From Actinomycetes bacterium (GTDB lineage Bacteria; Actinomycetota; Acidimicrobiia; Acidimicrobiales; SZUA-35): DNA of 6,128 nt. The translations under genes and the position numbers were made by a program. Each line of letters opens with the position of its first letter. The first letter of the stretch is position 1. The notes beneath the pieces were generated by a model. It searched no databases. It was given only the letters and a program-made list of their open reading frames with translations, and was not told where the DNA came from. The DNA lies in the NCBI GenBank assembly GCA_024227975.1, contig JAAETV010000060.1, positions 1 through 6,128 of the forward strand, read 5' to 3'. Below are positions 1 through 5,539 of this stretch, one piece after another.

Positions 1-76
1 CGGCGTCATAACGCTCGACATCATCGGGCAAAGCATCTGTTTCGACCTCGATGGGCCGTTCGATCAGTATTGACAT
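1..76 (-). CDS. Unidentified protein, N-terminal fragment (runs off left edge)
   Basis: A minus-strand ATG at 76-74 opens a frame that stays open to the window edge, 25 codons, beginning MSILIERPIEVETD and continuing with an acidic stretch (LPDDVERYDA). The fragment is too short to assign to a family. No good Shine-Dalgarno sequence precedes the ATG, so the start is provisional. It would be transcribed in the same direction as the BI-1 family gene to its right, 143 bases away. Codon use is compatible with coding, but the length allows little confidence. Confidence 0.35.
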   Translation of the reverse strand, partial: MSILIERPIEVETDALPDDVERYDA

Positions 77-219
77 GTGGAGGCGGTTGTGCAGGGGTAC
101 GAGCTTCGGTAGACGTCAGATGCAGTGCGGCGACCGCTGCCGACGGGTATAACCACCCAGAGTACAGCCGAACTGAAACAGATTTGCAATAGTTGTAACC
201 AAACTCCCCTCAGGCCAAC

Positions 220-924
220 TCAGCGGCGCATGAACAACCGCAACACATACCAGAACAGCATCATCAGTGAGGCGAACAGGCTGACCGCAGCACCGACATA
301 GGCCCACTGGGGGTAGTGGCGAACGATCTTCTGGGTCTGGTACAGGATCGATGCGCCGGCGAGCCCGATCATGGCGATGCTGAACACGACGCCAAGGTCG
401 AAGCTGAATACGACGGCTGCGAGAATCAGGCCGATGGCGATGATCGAGCCCCACATGATCAGGGGCCGAAGGAACGAGAGGTCCTTGCGGGTAGTAAAGG
501 CCACCAGACTCAGGGCTCCGAACCCGATCCCGGTCACGATGGCGGCCGACCAGACTGTGGCCGAGCCCCCTTCCTGATTGAAGGCCATGTAGAGGAAGGG
601 AGCGAAGATCAGGGCTTCGGCTGCAGCCAGAGCGAACAGTCCGCCGTACTGGGCTGTCGTGTTGCCGAGGTTGTGGGCCGATCGGCTGGCAATCATGTTC
701 ACGATGGTGAAGCCACCGAGAATCAGCAGCCAAGCGACGCCCCCCGTTCTGAACAGGAAGTCATGGAGCCTCTCGGCGATCCCGGTTGCGAACAACACGG
801 TCTCGAAGGCGACGAAGGCCACGACAGCCAACGCCAGGTGCTGATAGACGCGAACGAGAAATGCCGCTCTGGTGTCCTCGTCGGCCTGGATGACGGGGAT
901 CATCGACGACTCGATATAGGCCAT
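220..924 (-). CDS. Bax inhibitor-1 (BI-1/TMBIM/YccA) family membrane protein
   Basis: A 234-residue integral membrane protein of the Bax inhibitor-1 family. Members are seven-helix proteins; some bacterial ones (Bacillus YetJ) act as pH-sensitive calcium leak channels, and E. coli YccA modulates the FtsH protease. Seven hydrophobic segments are visible near residues 28-47, 62-80, 92-111, 123-144, 157-175, 178-197 and 208-228. Family-like stretches include FLVRVYQHLALA (22-33), AFTTRKDLSFL (142-152) and ASILYQTQKIVR (191-202). The ATG at 924 is chosen because AGGAGG lies 12 bases upstream (937-942) and the N-terminus then matches the family; the frame extends further upstream to 1017, but those residues (MTFKQVCC and so on) look non-native. 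By hand alignment, the two aspartates of the YetJ sensor are Q196 and S219 here. Divergent from the fur gene. The family call is firm; the activity is unknown. Confidence 0.93.
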   Translation of the reverse strand: MAYIESSMIPVIQADEDTRAAFLVRVYQHLALAVVAFVAFETVLFATGIAERLHDFLFRTGGVAWLLILGGFTIVNMIASRSAHNLGNTTAQYGGLFALAAAEALIFAPFLYMAFNQEGGSATVWSAAIVTGIGFGALSLVAFTTRKDLSFLRPLIMWGSIIAIGLILAAVVFSFDLGVVFSIAMIGLAGASILYQTQKIVRHYPQWAYVGAAVSLFASLMMLFWYVLRLFMRR

Positions 925-936
925 GGGTGCTGTGGA

Positions 937-942
937 CCTCCT
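937..942 (-). promoter_or_regulatory. Shine-Dalgarno sequence deciding the BI-1 gene start
   Basis: AGGAGG on the minus strand, 12 bases before the ATG at 924. The spacing is slightly long, but no other start codon in the frame has a comparable site. It rules out the upstream extension to 1017. Confidence 0.75.
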
Positions 943-1016
943 AATGCAGGGCTGCCATGGTCCCACAGTGCGACGACGGGTGCAGCACACCTGCTTGAAC
1001 GTCATGATACCGACCA

Positions 1017-1043
1017 ATGGTTCCTACTGATTCTCAGAACCAT
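1017..1043. promoter_or_regulatory. Inverted repeat in the fur/BI-1 divergent spacer, candidate operator
   Basis: ATGGTTC (1017-1023) and GAACCAT (1037-1043) form a perfect 7-bp dyad separated by 13 bases. A second, smaller dyad, CTGA-TTC-TCAG (1027-1037), is nested inside it. The site covers the -35 positions expected from two candidate -10 elements: TAGAGT (1053-1058, plus strand, toward fur; with TTCTCA 16 bases upstream) and TATCAT (1009-1004, minus strand, toward the BI-1 gene). Fur-family repressors often regulate their own genes through short dyads, so it is a candidate autoregulatory site. It is not a clear match to a canonical AT-rich Fur or Zur box. Confidence 0.4.
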
Positions 1044-1052
1044 CGGCCGCGC

Positions 1053-1058
1053 TAGAGT
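1053..1058 (+). promoter_or_regulatory. Candidate -10 element for a leaderless fur transcript
   Basis: TAGAGT (TANNNT type) ends 6 bases before the fur ATG at 1065. No Shine-Dalgarno sequence is present in front of that ATG. In actinobacteria a TANNNT box at this distance is the usual arrangement for leaderless mRNAs that start at the A of the initiation codon. A weak -35 match, TTCTCA, sits at 1031-1036. This is an inference from pattern and spacing only. Confidence 0.4.
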
Positions 1059-1064
1059 GCTTCG

Positions 1065-1538
1065 ATGCCCGAGAGTCCCCAGGCTCCCGATCCATACGAT
1101 CCATACGAGGTGCACCGGTTGACGGCGGCCCGTCTCACGGCCCGGGACCAGCGCTATACGGTCAACCGTCGGCTCCTGGTTGAGGCCCTGGCCGCCGCCC
1201 CCGGCCCCCTGACCATGGCCGGGATTCTCGGCGAGCAGGATCGGATGGCCCAGAGCTCTGCCTACCGCAATCTGGCCGTCCTGGAAGAAGCCGGGGTCGT
1301 GCACCGCATCGTGACTTCAGATGACCACGCTCGTTTCGAGCTGACCGAGACCATCACAGGCCAGCATCACCACCATCTCATCTGTGATCGATGTGGTGAC
1401 ATCCTCGACGTCACCCTTCCCTCCGCCTTGGAGGCGGCCCTGGACTCCTCCCTGGCTCAGGAGGCGGGCCGGCTCGGTTTCATCGGCAGCCACCATCGGG
1501 TCGACCTGATAGGCCAGTGCCAGATCTGTGCCGCCTGA
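1065..1538 (+). CDS. Fur-family metal-dependent transcriptional repressor (Fur/Zur/PerR type)
   Basis: A 157-residue cytosolic DNA-binding regulator. The N-terminal half is the winged helix, with the recognition-helix pattern QSSAYRNLAVLEEAGVV at about 63-79. The C-terminal half is the metal-binding dimerisation domain: HHHHLICDRCG at 101-111, with the structural zinc ligands C107/C110 and C152/C155 (CQIC) forming two CxxC pairs. H144, eight residues before C152, falls at the position of the conserved His of the second metal site in FurB/Zur, and the run H101-H104 can supply the others. By hand alignment the extra Cys ligand of the third, Zur-specific site of mycobacterial Zur is not present, so iron, zinc or peroxide sensing cannot be told apart. 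It has a slightly long N-terminal tail (PESPQAPDPYDPYE). The start may be leaderless. It is convergent with the GMC gene, with 47 bases between their stop codons, and divergent from the BI-1 gene, which it may regulate. Confidence 0.95.
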   Translation: MPESPQAPDPYDPYEVHRLTAARLTARDQRYTVNRRLLVEALAAAPGPLTMAGILGEQDRMAQSSAYRNLAVLEEAGVVHRIVTSDDHARFELTETITGQHHHHLICDRCGDILDVTLPSALEAALDSSLAQEAGRLGFIGSHHRVDLIGQCQICAA

Positions 1539-1548
1539 GACACAGTCA

Positions 1549-1574
1549 CACCGATGGGGCTCCACCGATGGGGC
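1549..1574. repeat. Short tandem direct repeat between convergent genes
   Basis: CACCGATGGGGC occurs at 1549-1560 and again at 1563-1574, a 12-bp perfect repeat with a 14-base period. It lies in the 47-base spacer between the stops of the fur and GMC genes. It probably reflects slippage duplication. It does not form a convincing terminator: there is no long stem and no T-tract. Confidence 0.7.
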
Positions 1575-1585
1575 GGGACCCACCC

Positions 1586-3037
1586 TCAGAGATCAGACGA
1601 GAGCCGAGCAGCCAGGGCCATGATCGGTAGTTGGGGGTTGGCGGCCGGAAGGTAGGGCAGGGTTGAACCGTCGATCACGTGGAGCCGTCGATGGCCCCGG
1701 ACGGCCCCATCGAGGTCGACGAGGCCCGGGCCTGGCGTCCCGTTGAGCACGGGTGAGCAGCTGGCCCCGGGATGAGCGATCGGACCCGGGTGGGTCACCA
1801 GCCAGTCGCCGAGCTCGACATCGGTTAGACGTTCGAAGACATCGAGATTGGTACCGACATCGTCGACGAACACCCCCTCGGCCGCTGAGGCCACTGGTCC
1901 GCTGCGTAGGAGGGCGGCGATCTGACGGGCTCCCATGATGAGGGTCTGACGATCGAGGTCGTGGTTCAACCAGCCGGGATCAAGACGCATCTTGTCGCCC
2001 GTCCAGCGCAACGACCCAACCGACGCCACATCAGCCAATACCAACACGATTGCCCCAAAACGCCTCCCATCAGGACCCGAACCGACATGATCCATGACAA
2101 AGGCCATGAGATCGGCCATACGTCGGGGCCGTCCCGTGACACCGATTCGTGCCGACCATCGCACCACTCCCGAGATGGGGACCACCGCCTGATCGAGGGG
2201 GCAACGGAACTCTGGACGCAGGGCGATCGGGAACACGAACGAAGGATGATCGACGACCGGCCGCTCATCACCAACCGACTCGACCCCAGACGCCCTCAAC
2301 AGGGCCGGGCTGTTGAGGGCGCCGGCGCTCAACACGACGGTGCCGCCGCCAAGCTGTGATCCATCGATCAGCTCGACACCGACCGCGGCCCCGGCCGAGA
2401 ACAGCACCCGCCGCACGGGGGACTCCGCCATGAGATCGATCCCATCCCCCGACGGCGATCCGAGCGCGGGCCCCGATCCAACGAAAGCCTCGGCCGCGCC
2501 ATGACGCAGGCCGTGGCGGGTCGTGATCGATGCGGCCGTGAATCCCCACCCGTCGACATCCGCACTCAGCCCGTCGACGGAACCCCCCTCGGCCTCGATT
2601 GAGGAGCGAACTGCGCCAGCTAGGGGCCCAATCGGGGCCGGCTCGGTACTGAAGCGAGTTGCGAGGTCATCGAACCAGGGCCCGAAGCCGGGCCAACCCC
2701 ACCCGGTCGCCCCCCAGTGCTGATCCCACCGGTCGTAGTCGGCTCGGTCTCCCGTGGTCATCACCATGGCGTTGACCGCAGTGCCCCCGCCGAGTCCGTG
2801 TCCAATGCGGTATGGGTGTTCGACCCGGGGCGGGGCGGAGGCCACTGTCAACCCTGGCCAGAACCGATCGGGTTGGGTGAGGGCATCGAGAGTGTCAATC
2901 GTTTGCAAGGCTTCGGGGCAGGGAAGACCAGGCCCGGCCTCGACGAGGATGACACTCCGGCCGGCATCGGCCAATCGGCGAGCAACGACACAGCCGGCGG
3001 CTCCAGCCCCGACCACGATGGCATCTGCTGATCTCAA
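1586..3037 (-). CDS. GMC-family FAD-dependent oxidoreductase
   Basis: A 483-residue flavoenzyme of the glucose-methanol-choline family, whose members oxidise alcohols to aldehydes or ketones using bound FAD. Visible from the TTG start: Rossmann FAD-binding motif GAGAAG (10-15) with the ribose-binding Glu of LVEAG at 33; GMC signature GLGGGTAVN (81-89); second signature VVLSAGALNSP (about 234-244); and the C-terminal domain with HPGAS (His422) and VIDGSTLPYLPAANPQ (Asn467), which fit the His-Asn catalytic pair. It is shorter than the typical 530-560 residues of choline dehydrogenases and closer to MftG-type (mycofactocin-associated) GMC proteins, but that subfamily is only a guess. The frame remains open upstream to 3244 inside the preceding gene, but those residues look out of frame. 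TTG at 3037 puts the FAD motif right after the start; GTG at 3082 is the alternative. Neither has a good ribosome site. Probably co-transcribed with the membrane-protein gene upstream (55 bases apart). Substrate unknown. Confidence 0.92.
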   Translation of the reverse strand: MRSADAIVVGAGAAGCVVARRLADAGRSVILVEAGPGLPCPEALQTIDTLDALTQPDRFWPGLTVASAPPRVEHPYRIGHGLGGGTAVNAMVMTTGDRADYDRWDQHWGATGWGWPGFGPWFDDLATRFSTEPAPIGPLAGAVRSSIEAEGGSVDGLSADVDGWGFTAASITTRHGLRHGAAEAFVGSGPALGSPSGDGIDLMAESPVRRVLFSAGAAVGVELIDGSQLGGGTVVLSAGALNSPALLRASGVESVGDERPVVDHPSFVFPIALRPEFRCPLDQAVVPISGVVRWSARIGVTGRPRRMADLMAFVMDHVGSGPDGRRFGAIVLVLADVASVGSLRWTGDKMRLDPGWLNHDLDRQTLIMGARQIAALLRSGPVASAAEGVFVDDVGTNLDVFERLTDVELGDWLVTHPGPIAHPGASCSPVLNGTPGPGLVDLDGAVRGHRRLHVIDGSTLPYLPAANPQLPIMALAARLSSDL

Positions 3038-3092
3038 GCCCCCAACAGTAGTGCTGGTCCCGCCGATCAGGTCGGGAAGCACCCCCAGGCCG

Positions 3093-3761
3093 CTATCCGA
3101 GGCCAGCTGTGCCCAGGAGCTGGTCCACGAAGAAGAGATCGAGGAGCAGCCAGATGATTCCCACACCGAGCCAGGTGGCTCCACCCCGACGCATGGCGAA
3201 ACGCTGGGGGAAGGTGAAGCTGAAGGGGTCGGGCGCCGCCTCATTGCTGGTGATGTGGTTGGTCAGAAGCCAACCCACGAGCCAGGTCCCCATTCCCCCG
3301 ACCACGAAGACGAGAGGTACGACGCCGAGAATGAGACGGGCCAATTCTGTCGTCCGGCCCTCCAAGGGGTAGACGGTGCTGGTGATGCCGACCCGGTGGT
3401 AGGCGGCAACAGTGGCCCCGGCTCGAGGGGTTACCGAACCGATCGCTCCGAGGGGGCCCGCCATGGTCGAGGTCCGGGCCGAGCCATCAGTGGGAGTGAA
3501 AGTCCCGCTGCACTCCACATGGTCTGAGAAGCGACCCGGGTAGACGGCGCATTCCTTGACCGTGAAGCTCCCCTCGGAGCCGTAGAGAGTTGACCAGCCT
3601 CGCAGTACGGACAGCGCCTGGACCAAGAACACCAGGGCTATGGCCAAGCCCAGTCCAGCCATGACCGGCAGCACAATGCCAAGGTCAGAGCGCCAGTTCG
3701 GCCCCTTTGTTGTTACCGGTGTCACCACCTCAACGGTACGGGGCAACTCGAACTCTCTCAA
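3093..3761 (-). CDS. Uncharacterised three-helix membrane protein, DUF3592-like
   Basis: About 222 residues; I do not recognise a characterised family. Hydrophobic segments lie near 27-52, 140-167 and 196-213. Between the first two is a loop of about 85 residues with the pattern GSFTVKECAVYPGRF...VECSGTF (Cys71 and Cys84) followed by G/T-rich stretches and YHRVG. This resembles the extracytoplasmic beta-rich domain of DUF3592-type proteins; the two cysteines could form a disulfide. Start uncertain: TTG at 3761 is the first possible codon after an in-frame TGA, while TTG at 3746 has GAGAG just upstream, and GTG codons occur near 3728. Same direction as glsB (52-base gap with a hairpin) and the GMC gene (55-base gap), so a three-gene operon is plausible. 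Role unknown. Confidence 0.75.
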   Translation of the reverse strand: MREFELPRTVEVVTPVTTKGPNWRSDLGIVLPVMAGLGLAIALVFLVQALSVLRGWSTLYGSEGSFTVKECAVYPGRFSDHVECSGTFTPTDGSARTSTMAGPLGAIGSVTPRAGATVAAYHRVGITSTVYPLEGRTTELARLILGVVPLVFVVGGMGTWLVGWLLTNHITSNEAAPDPFSFTFPQRFAMRRGGATWLGVGIIWLLLDLFFVDQLLGTAGLG

Positions 3762-3785
3762 GCATTGACATCAGGTAGGGGGAAC

Positions 3786-3808
3786 CCTTGGGCTTCAGCG
3801 GCCCAAGG
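3786..3808 (-). terminator. Perfect hairpin downstream of glsB, candidate terminator or attenuator
   Basis: CCTTGGGC (3786-3793) and GCCCAAGG (3801-3808) make a perfect 8-bp, GC-rich stem with a 7-base loop, starting 6 bases after the glsB stop codon (3814-3816) in the direction of transcription. No U-tract follows, so it is not a classical intrinsic terminator. High-GC bacteria use stems with weak or absent U-tracts, so it may partially terminate between glsB and the next gene, or protect the 3' end of a glsB transcript. Confidence 0.5.
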
Positions 3809-3813
3809 TCCGG

Positions 3814-4056
3814 TCAGGAGGGCTTCAGCCATCCCTGCCGGATGGTGAACCAGAGGACGACAGCCGCCACCAATGATCCTAGGATGATGCTGGCACCCCA
3901 GCCGATGGTGCTGAATATGAAGCCAACGATCACCGACGAGACAACGCCGACGCCGATCGTCTTGATCAGACCAATATTTTGAGCACCGGGCAGGATCATG
4001 CGCCCGCCATAGCCAATGATGGCTCCGGTTATCAGGGTTCCTATCAGCCACAACAT
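3814..4056 (-). CDS. GlsB/YeaQ/YmgE family small membrane protein
   Basis: An 80-residue protein of the transglycosylase-associated (PF04226) family. These are small, glycine-rich, three-helix inner-membrane proteins often induced by stress; E. coli members are YeaQ and YmgE, and in Gram-positives GlsB is linked to the cell-envelope protein Asp23/GlsA. Evidence is the whole pattern: helix 1 (about 3-21) ending in GYGGRMILPGAQ, then GLIKTIGVGVVSSVIVGFIF (helix 2) and GASIILGSLVAAVVLWFTIR (helix 3), and a length equal to the family norm. The ATG at 4056 is supported by GGAGG at 4068-4072 and by AGGA closer to the start. First gene of a minus-strand series and divergent from the kynU region. The biochemical role of the family is poorly defined. 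Confidence 0.9.
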   Translation of the reverse strand: MLWLIGTLITGAIIGYGGRMILPGAQNIGLIKTIGVGVVSSVIVGFIFSTIGWGASIILGSLVAAVVLWFTIRQGWLKPS

Positions 4057-4156
4057 TCGATCCTGGACCTCCGCCCTATTGCTTCCTACTGGTTCGAGAC
4101 ACTACCCCTGACCAGCCATGTTGCGCCAGAATGCTCAGGCGGGACTAGTACCGACC

Positions 4157-4162
4157 AGGAGG
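4157..4162 (+). promoter_or_regulatory. Strong Shine-Dalgarno sequence for the 24-codon frame before kynU
   Basis: AGGAGG, 7 bases before the ATG at 4170. This is the best-spaced consensus ribosome site in the window, and it belongs to the short frame rather than to kynU. KynU itself has only GAGGG (4224-4228), 12 bases before its ATG. Confidence 0.7.
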
Positions 4163-4169
4163 CACCCCG

Positions 4170-4244
4170 ATGCAAGCCCAATTGATCCACTGGATCGAGG
4201 ACAGCGCAAAGGCTCTGAAGTCCGAGGGTTACCCGACCCCATGA
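4170..4244 (+). CDS. Small 24-residue open frame overlapping the kynU start (leader peptide or small protein)
   Basis: ATG at 4170 opens 24 codons ending in TGA at 4242-4244. That stop overlaps the kynU ATG (4241) as ATGA, the usual arrangement for termination-reinitiation coupling. The peptide begins MQAQLIHWIEDS and ends SEGYPTP; it has a single Trp (codon 8), an amphipathic-looking middle, and Pro as its last residue. Third codon positions are about 75% G or C, as expected for coding here. The AGGAGG at 4157-4162 strongly argues that it is translated. Function unknown. It could be a leader controlling kynU, an independent small protein, or the true kynU N-terminus broken by one base: an extra C in the CCCC run at 4237-4240 would join the two frames. 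A plain chance ORF is less likely given the ribosome site. Confidence 0.55.
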   Translation: MQAQLIHWIEDSAKALKSEGYPTP

Positions 4245-5539
4245 CGGGACCATCGCAGCTCCAGACCAGCCTGGTCGAGGCCCGCTCCATCGATGCGGCC
4301 GACCCCCTGGCCAAGCTTCGGGACCGATTCCATCTTCCTCCCGGACCTGACGGCAGGCCCCAGATCTACTTCGTTGGCAACTCCCTCGGCCTTCCCCCGA
4401 TCATGACCAAGGCTGCCGTCTGTTCCGAGCTCGATCGGTGGGCCGAGCTAGGCGTTGCCGGTCACCTCACCGGTGAAACGGCGTGGACCGCCTATCACCA
4501 GCTCCTGACCGAACAAATGTCCATGATCGTCGGCGGTCGGGAGGAGGAGGTGGTTGTCATGAATTCGCTCACCGTCAACCTCCACCTTCTGCTGATCAGC
4601 TTCTACGACCCCACCCCGGAGCGAAACAAGATCCTGATCGAGGCCGGGGCCTTCCCCTCGGATCATTTCGCCGTCGAATCCCAGATTCGCCAGCGTGGGT
4701 TCGATCCAGCCAATTCGCTGGAGCTGATCACGCCGCGGGCCGGGGAGGAGACGATCCGCCCCGATGACCTCCTGGCCACCATCGAACGCCTTGGTGATGA
4801 GCTGGCCCTGATCCTGTTGCCTGGTATCCACTACTACACCGGCCAGGTCATGCCCATGGCCGACATCACCCGGGCCGGCCACCAGATCGGGGCCATGGTC
4901 GGCTTCGATCTTGCCCATGCGGTCGGCAATATCGTGCTCGACCTTCATGATTGGGGCGTCGACTTCGCTGCCTGGTGCACCTACAAGTATCTGAACAGTG
5001 GACCGGGGGGTGTGGGCGGAGCCTTCGTCAACAACCGTCATATCGCCGATCCAAATCGTCAGAAGCTGCTGGGCTGGTGGGGCGGCAAGGCTGATACCCG
5101 CTTCGAGATGGCGACCACATTCGACCCCATCCTGACGGTGGAGTCATGGCAACTGTCGAATGCCCCCATCCTGGCCATGGCCGCTCTGCGAGCCTCACTC
5201 GATGTCTTCGACGAGGCCGGCGGGATGACAGCCCTGCGAGCCAAGGCCGAGCGACAGATCCAGTATCTCGACAAGCTCCTGGCCACCGTATTGGCCGGCC
5301 GGATCGAATCAATCACCCCGAAACCATTGGCCGAACGGGGCTGCCAGTTCGCCTTGAGGGTCACGGTCCCCGGGCTTGACGGTCCCGACGTCTACCACCA
5401 ACTCATCGAGCGAGGAGTGGCCTGTGACTGGCGGGAGCCCGACGTGATCCGGGTAGCCCCTGTCCCCCTCTACAACAGCTTCGAAGACATCAACCGCTTC
5501 GTGACCATCCTGGACGAGATCCTTAGTCCAGCACCCTGA
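4241..5539 (+). CDS. kynU: Kynureninase
   Basis: A 432-residue cytosolic PLP enzyme that hydrolyses L-kynurenine to anthranilate and L-alanine (or 3-hydroxykynurenine to 3-hydroxyanthranilate) in tryptophan catabolism or NAD synthesis. Family landmarks: IYFVGNSLGLPP (42-53), AFPSDHFAVESQI (137-149, with the PLP-contacting Phe138 and Asp141), LLPGIHYYTGQ (192-202), GFDLAHAVGN (221-230, with Asp223 facing the pyridine nitrogen and His226), and WCTYKYLNSGPGG (245-257) with the Schiff-base Lys249 next to Tyr248. All key residues known from Pseudomonas fluorescens kynureninase are in place, and the length is normal (about 416 there). The ATG at 4241 is chosen because it gives a family-like N-terminus; the frame extends back to 4118, but that part overlaps the small upstream frame and has no ribosome site. 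Translation is probably coupled to that small frame. The 3' end overlaps the convergent dedA gene by 17 bases. No kynA or kynB is visible in the window. Confidence 0.97.
   Translation: MTGPSQLQTSLVEARSIDAADPLAKLRDRFHLPPGPDGRPQIYFVGNSLGLPPIMTKAAVCSELDRWAELGVAGHLTGETAWTAYHQLLTEQMSMIVGGREEEVVVMNSLTVNLHLLLISFYDPTPERNKILIEAGAFPSDHFAVESQIRQRGFDPANSLELITPRAGEETIRPDDLLATIERLGDELALILLPGIHYYTGQVMPMADITRAGHQIGAMVGFDLAHAVGNIVLDLHDWGVDFAAWCTYKYLNSGPGGVGGAFVNNRHIADPNRQKLLGWWGGKADTRFEMATTFDPILTVESWQLSNAPILAMAALRASLDVFDEAGGMTALRAKAERQIQYLDKLLATVLAGRIESITPKPLAERGCQFALRVTVPGLDGPDVYHQLIERGVACDWREPDVIRVAPVPLYNSFEDINRFVTILDEILSPAP

Noticed and set aside
122..140. Imperfect hairpin GCAG..CGG/CCG..CTGC between the left-edge gene and the BI-1 gene
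   Set aside because: Seven pairs with a 2-base bulge, a 3-base loop and no T-tract; too weak to call a terminator.
316..1122. Plus-strand frame of 268 codons opposite the BI-1 gene
   Set aside because: It is antisense to a clearly recognised membrane protein, its translation is rich in Gly, Asp, Glu, His and Arg with no domain, and it runs into the fur gene. It is a typical shadow frame of GC-rich DNA.
3038..3244. N-terminal extension of the GMC protein to 3244
   Set aside because: The extra 69 residues are Ser/Pro-rich, overlap the preceding gene's coding region and precede the FAD motif unnaturally. The family begins only a few residues before that motif.
2754..3527. Plus-strand frame of 257 codons opposite the GMC gene and its upstream neighbour
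   Set aside because: Low-complexity Pro/Gly/Ser/Arg-rich translation spanning two real genes on the other strand; no family features or ribosome site.
4083..4095. TTCCTACTGGTTC resembling TTCCTACTGATTC at 1021-1033, a possible shared operator
   Set aside because: TTCCTACTGATT also occurs on the minus strand inside the dedA coding region near 5828-5839, and matches of this length are expected by chance in 6 kb. The flanking dyad arms of the fur spacer are absent at 4083.
4089..4158. CTGGT (4089-4093) able to pair with either ACCAG at 4111-4115 or ACCAG at 4154-4158, the latter touching the SD of the small frame
   Set aside because: Five-base complementarities are frequent by chance; without conservation there is no basis for calling an attenuator or switch.
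4118..4240. N-terminal extension of KynU to the ATG at 4118
   Set aside because: The additional 41 residues are Arg/Pro-rich, have no ribosome site and overlap the better-supported small frame. The ATG at 4241 gives a normal-length enzyme.
4170..4244. Direct homology of the small frame to TnaC
   Set aside because: Only length, a single Trp and a terminal Pro agree; spacing between Trp, Asp and Pro differs, and no other residues align. Kept only as an analogy.
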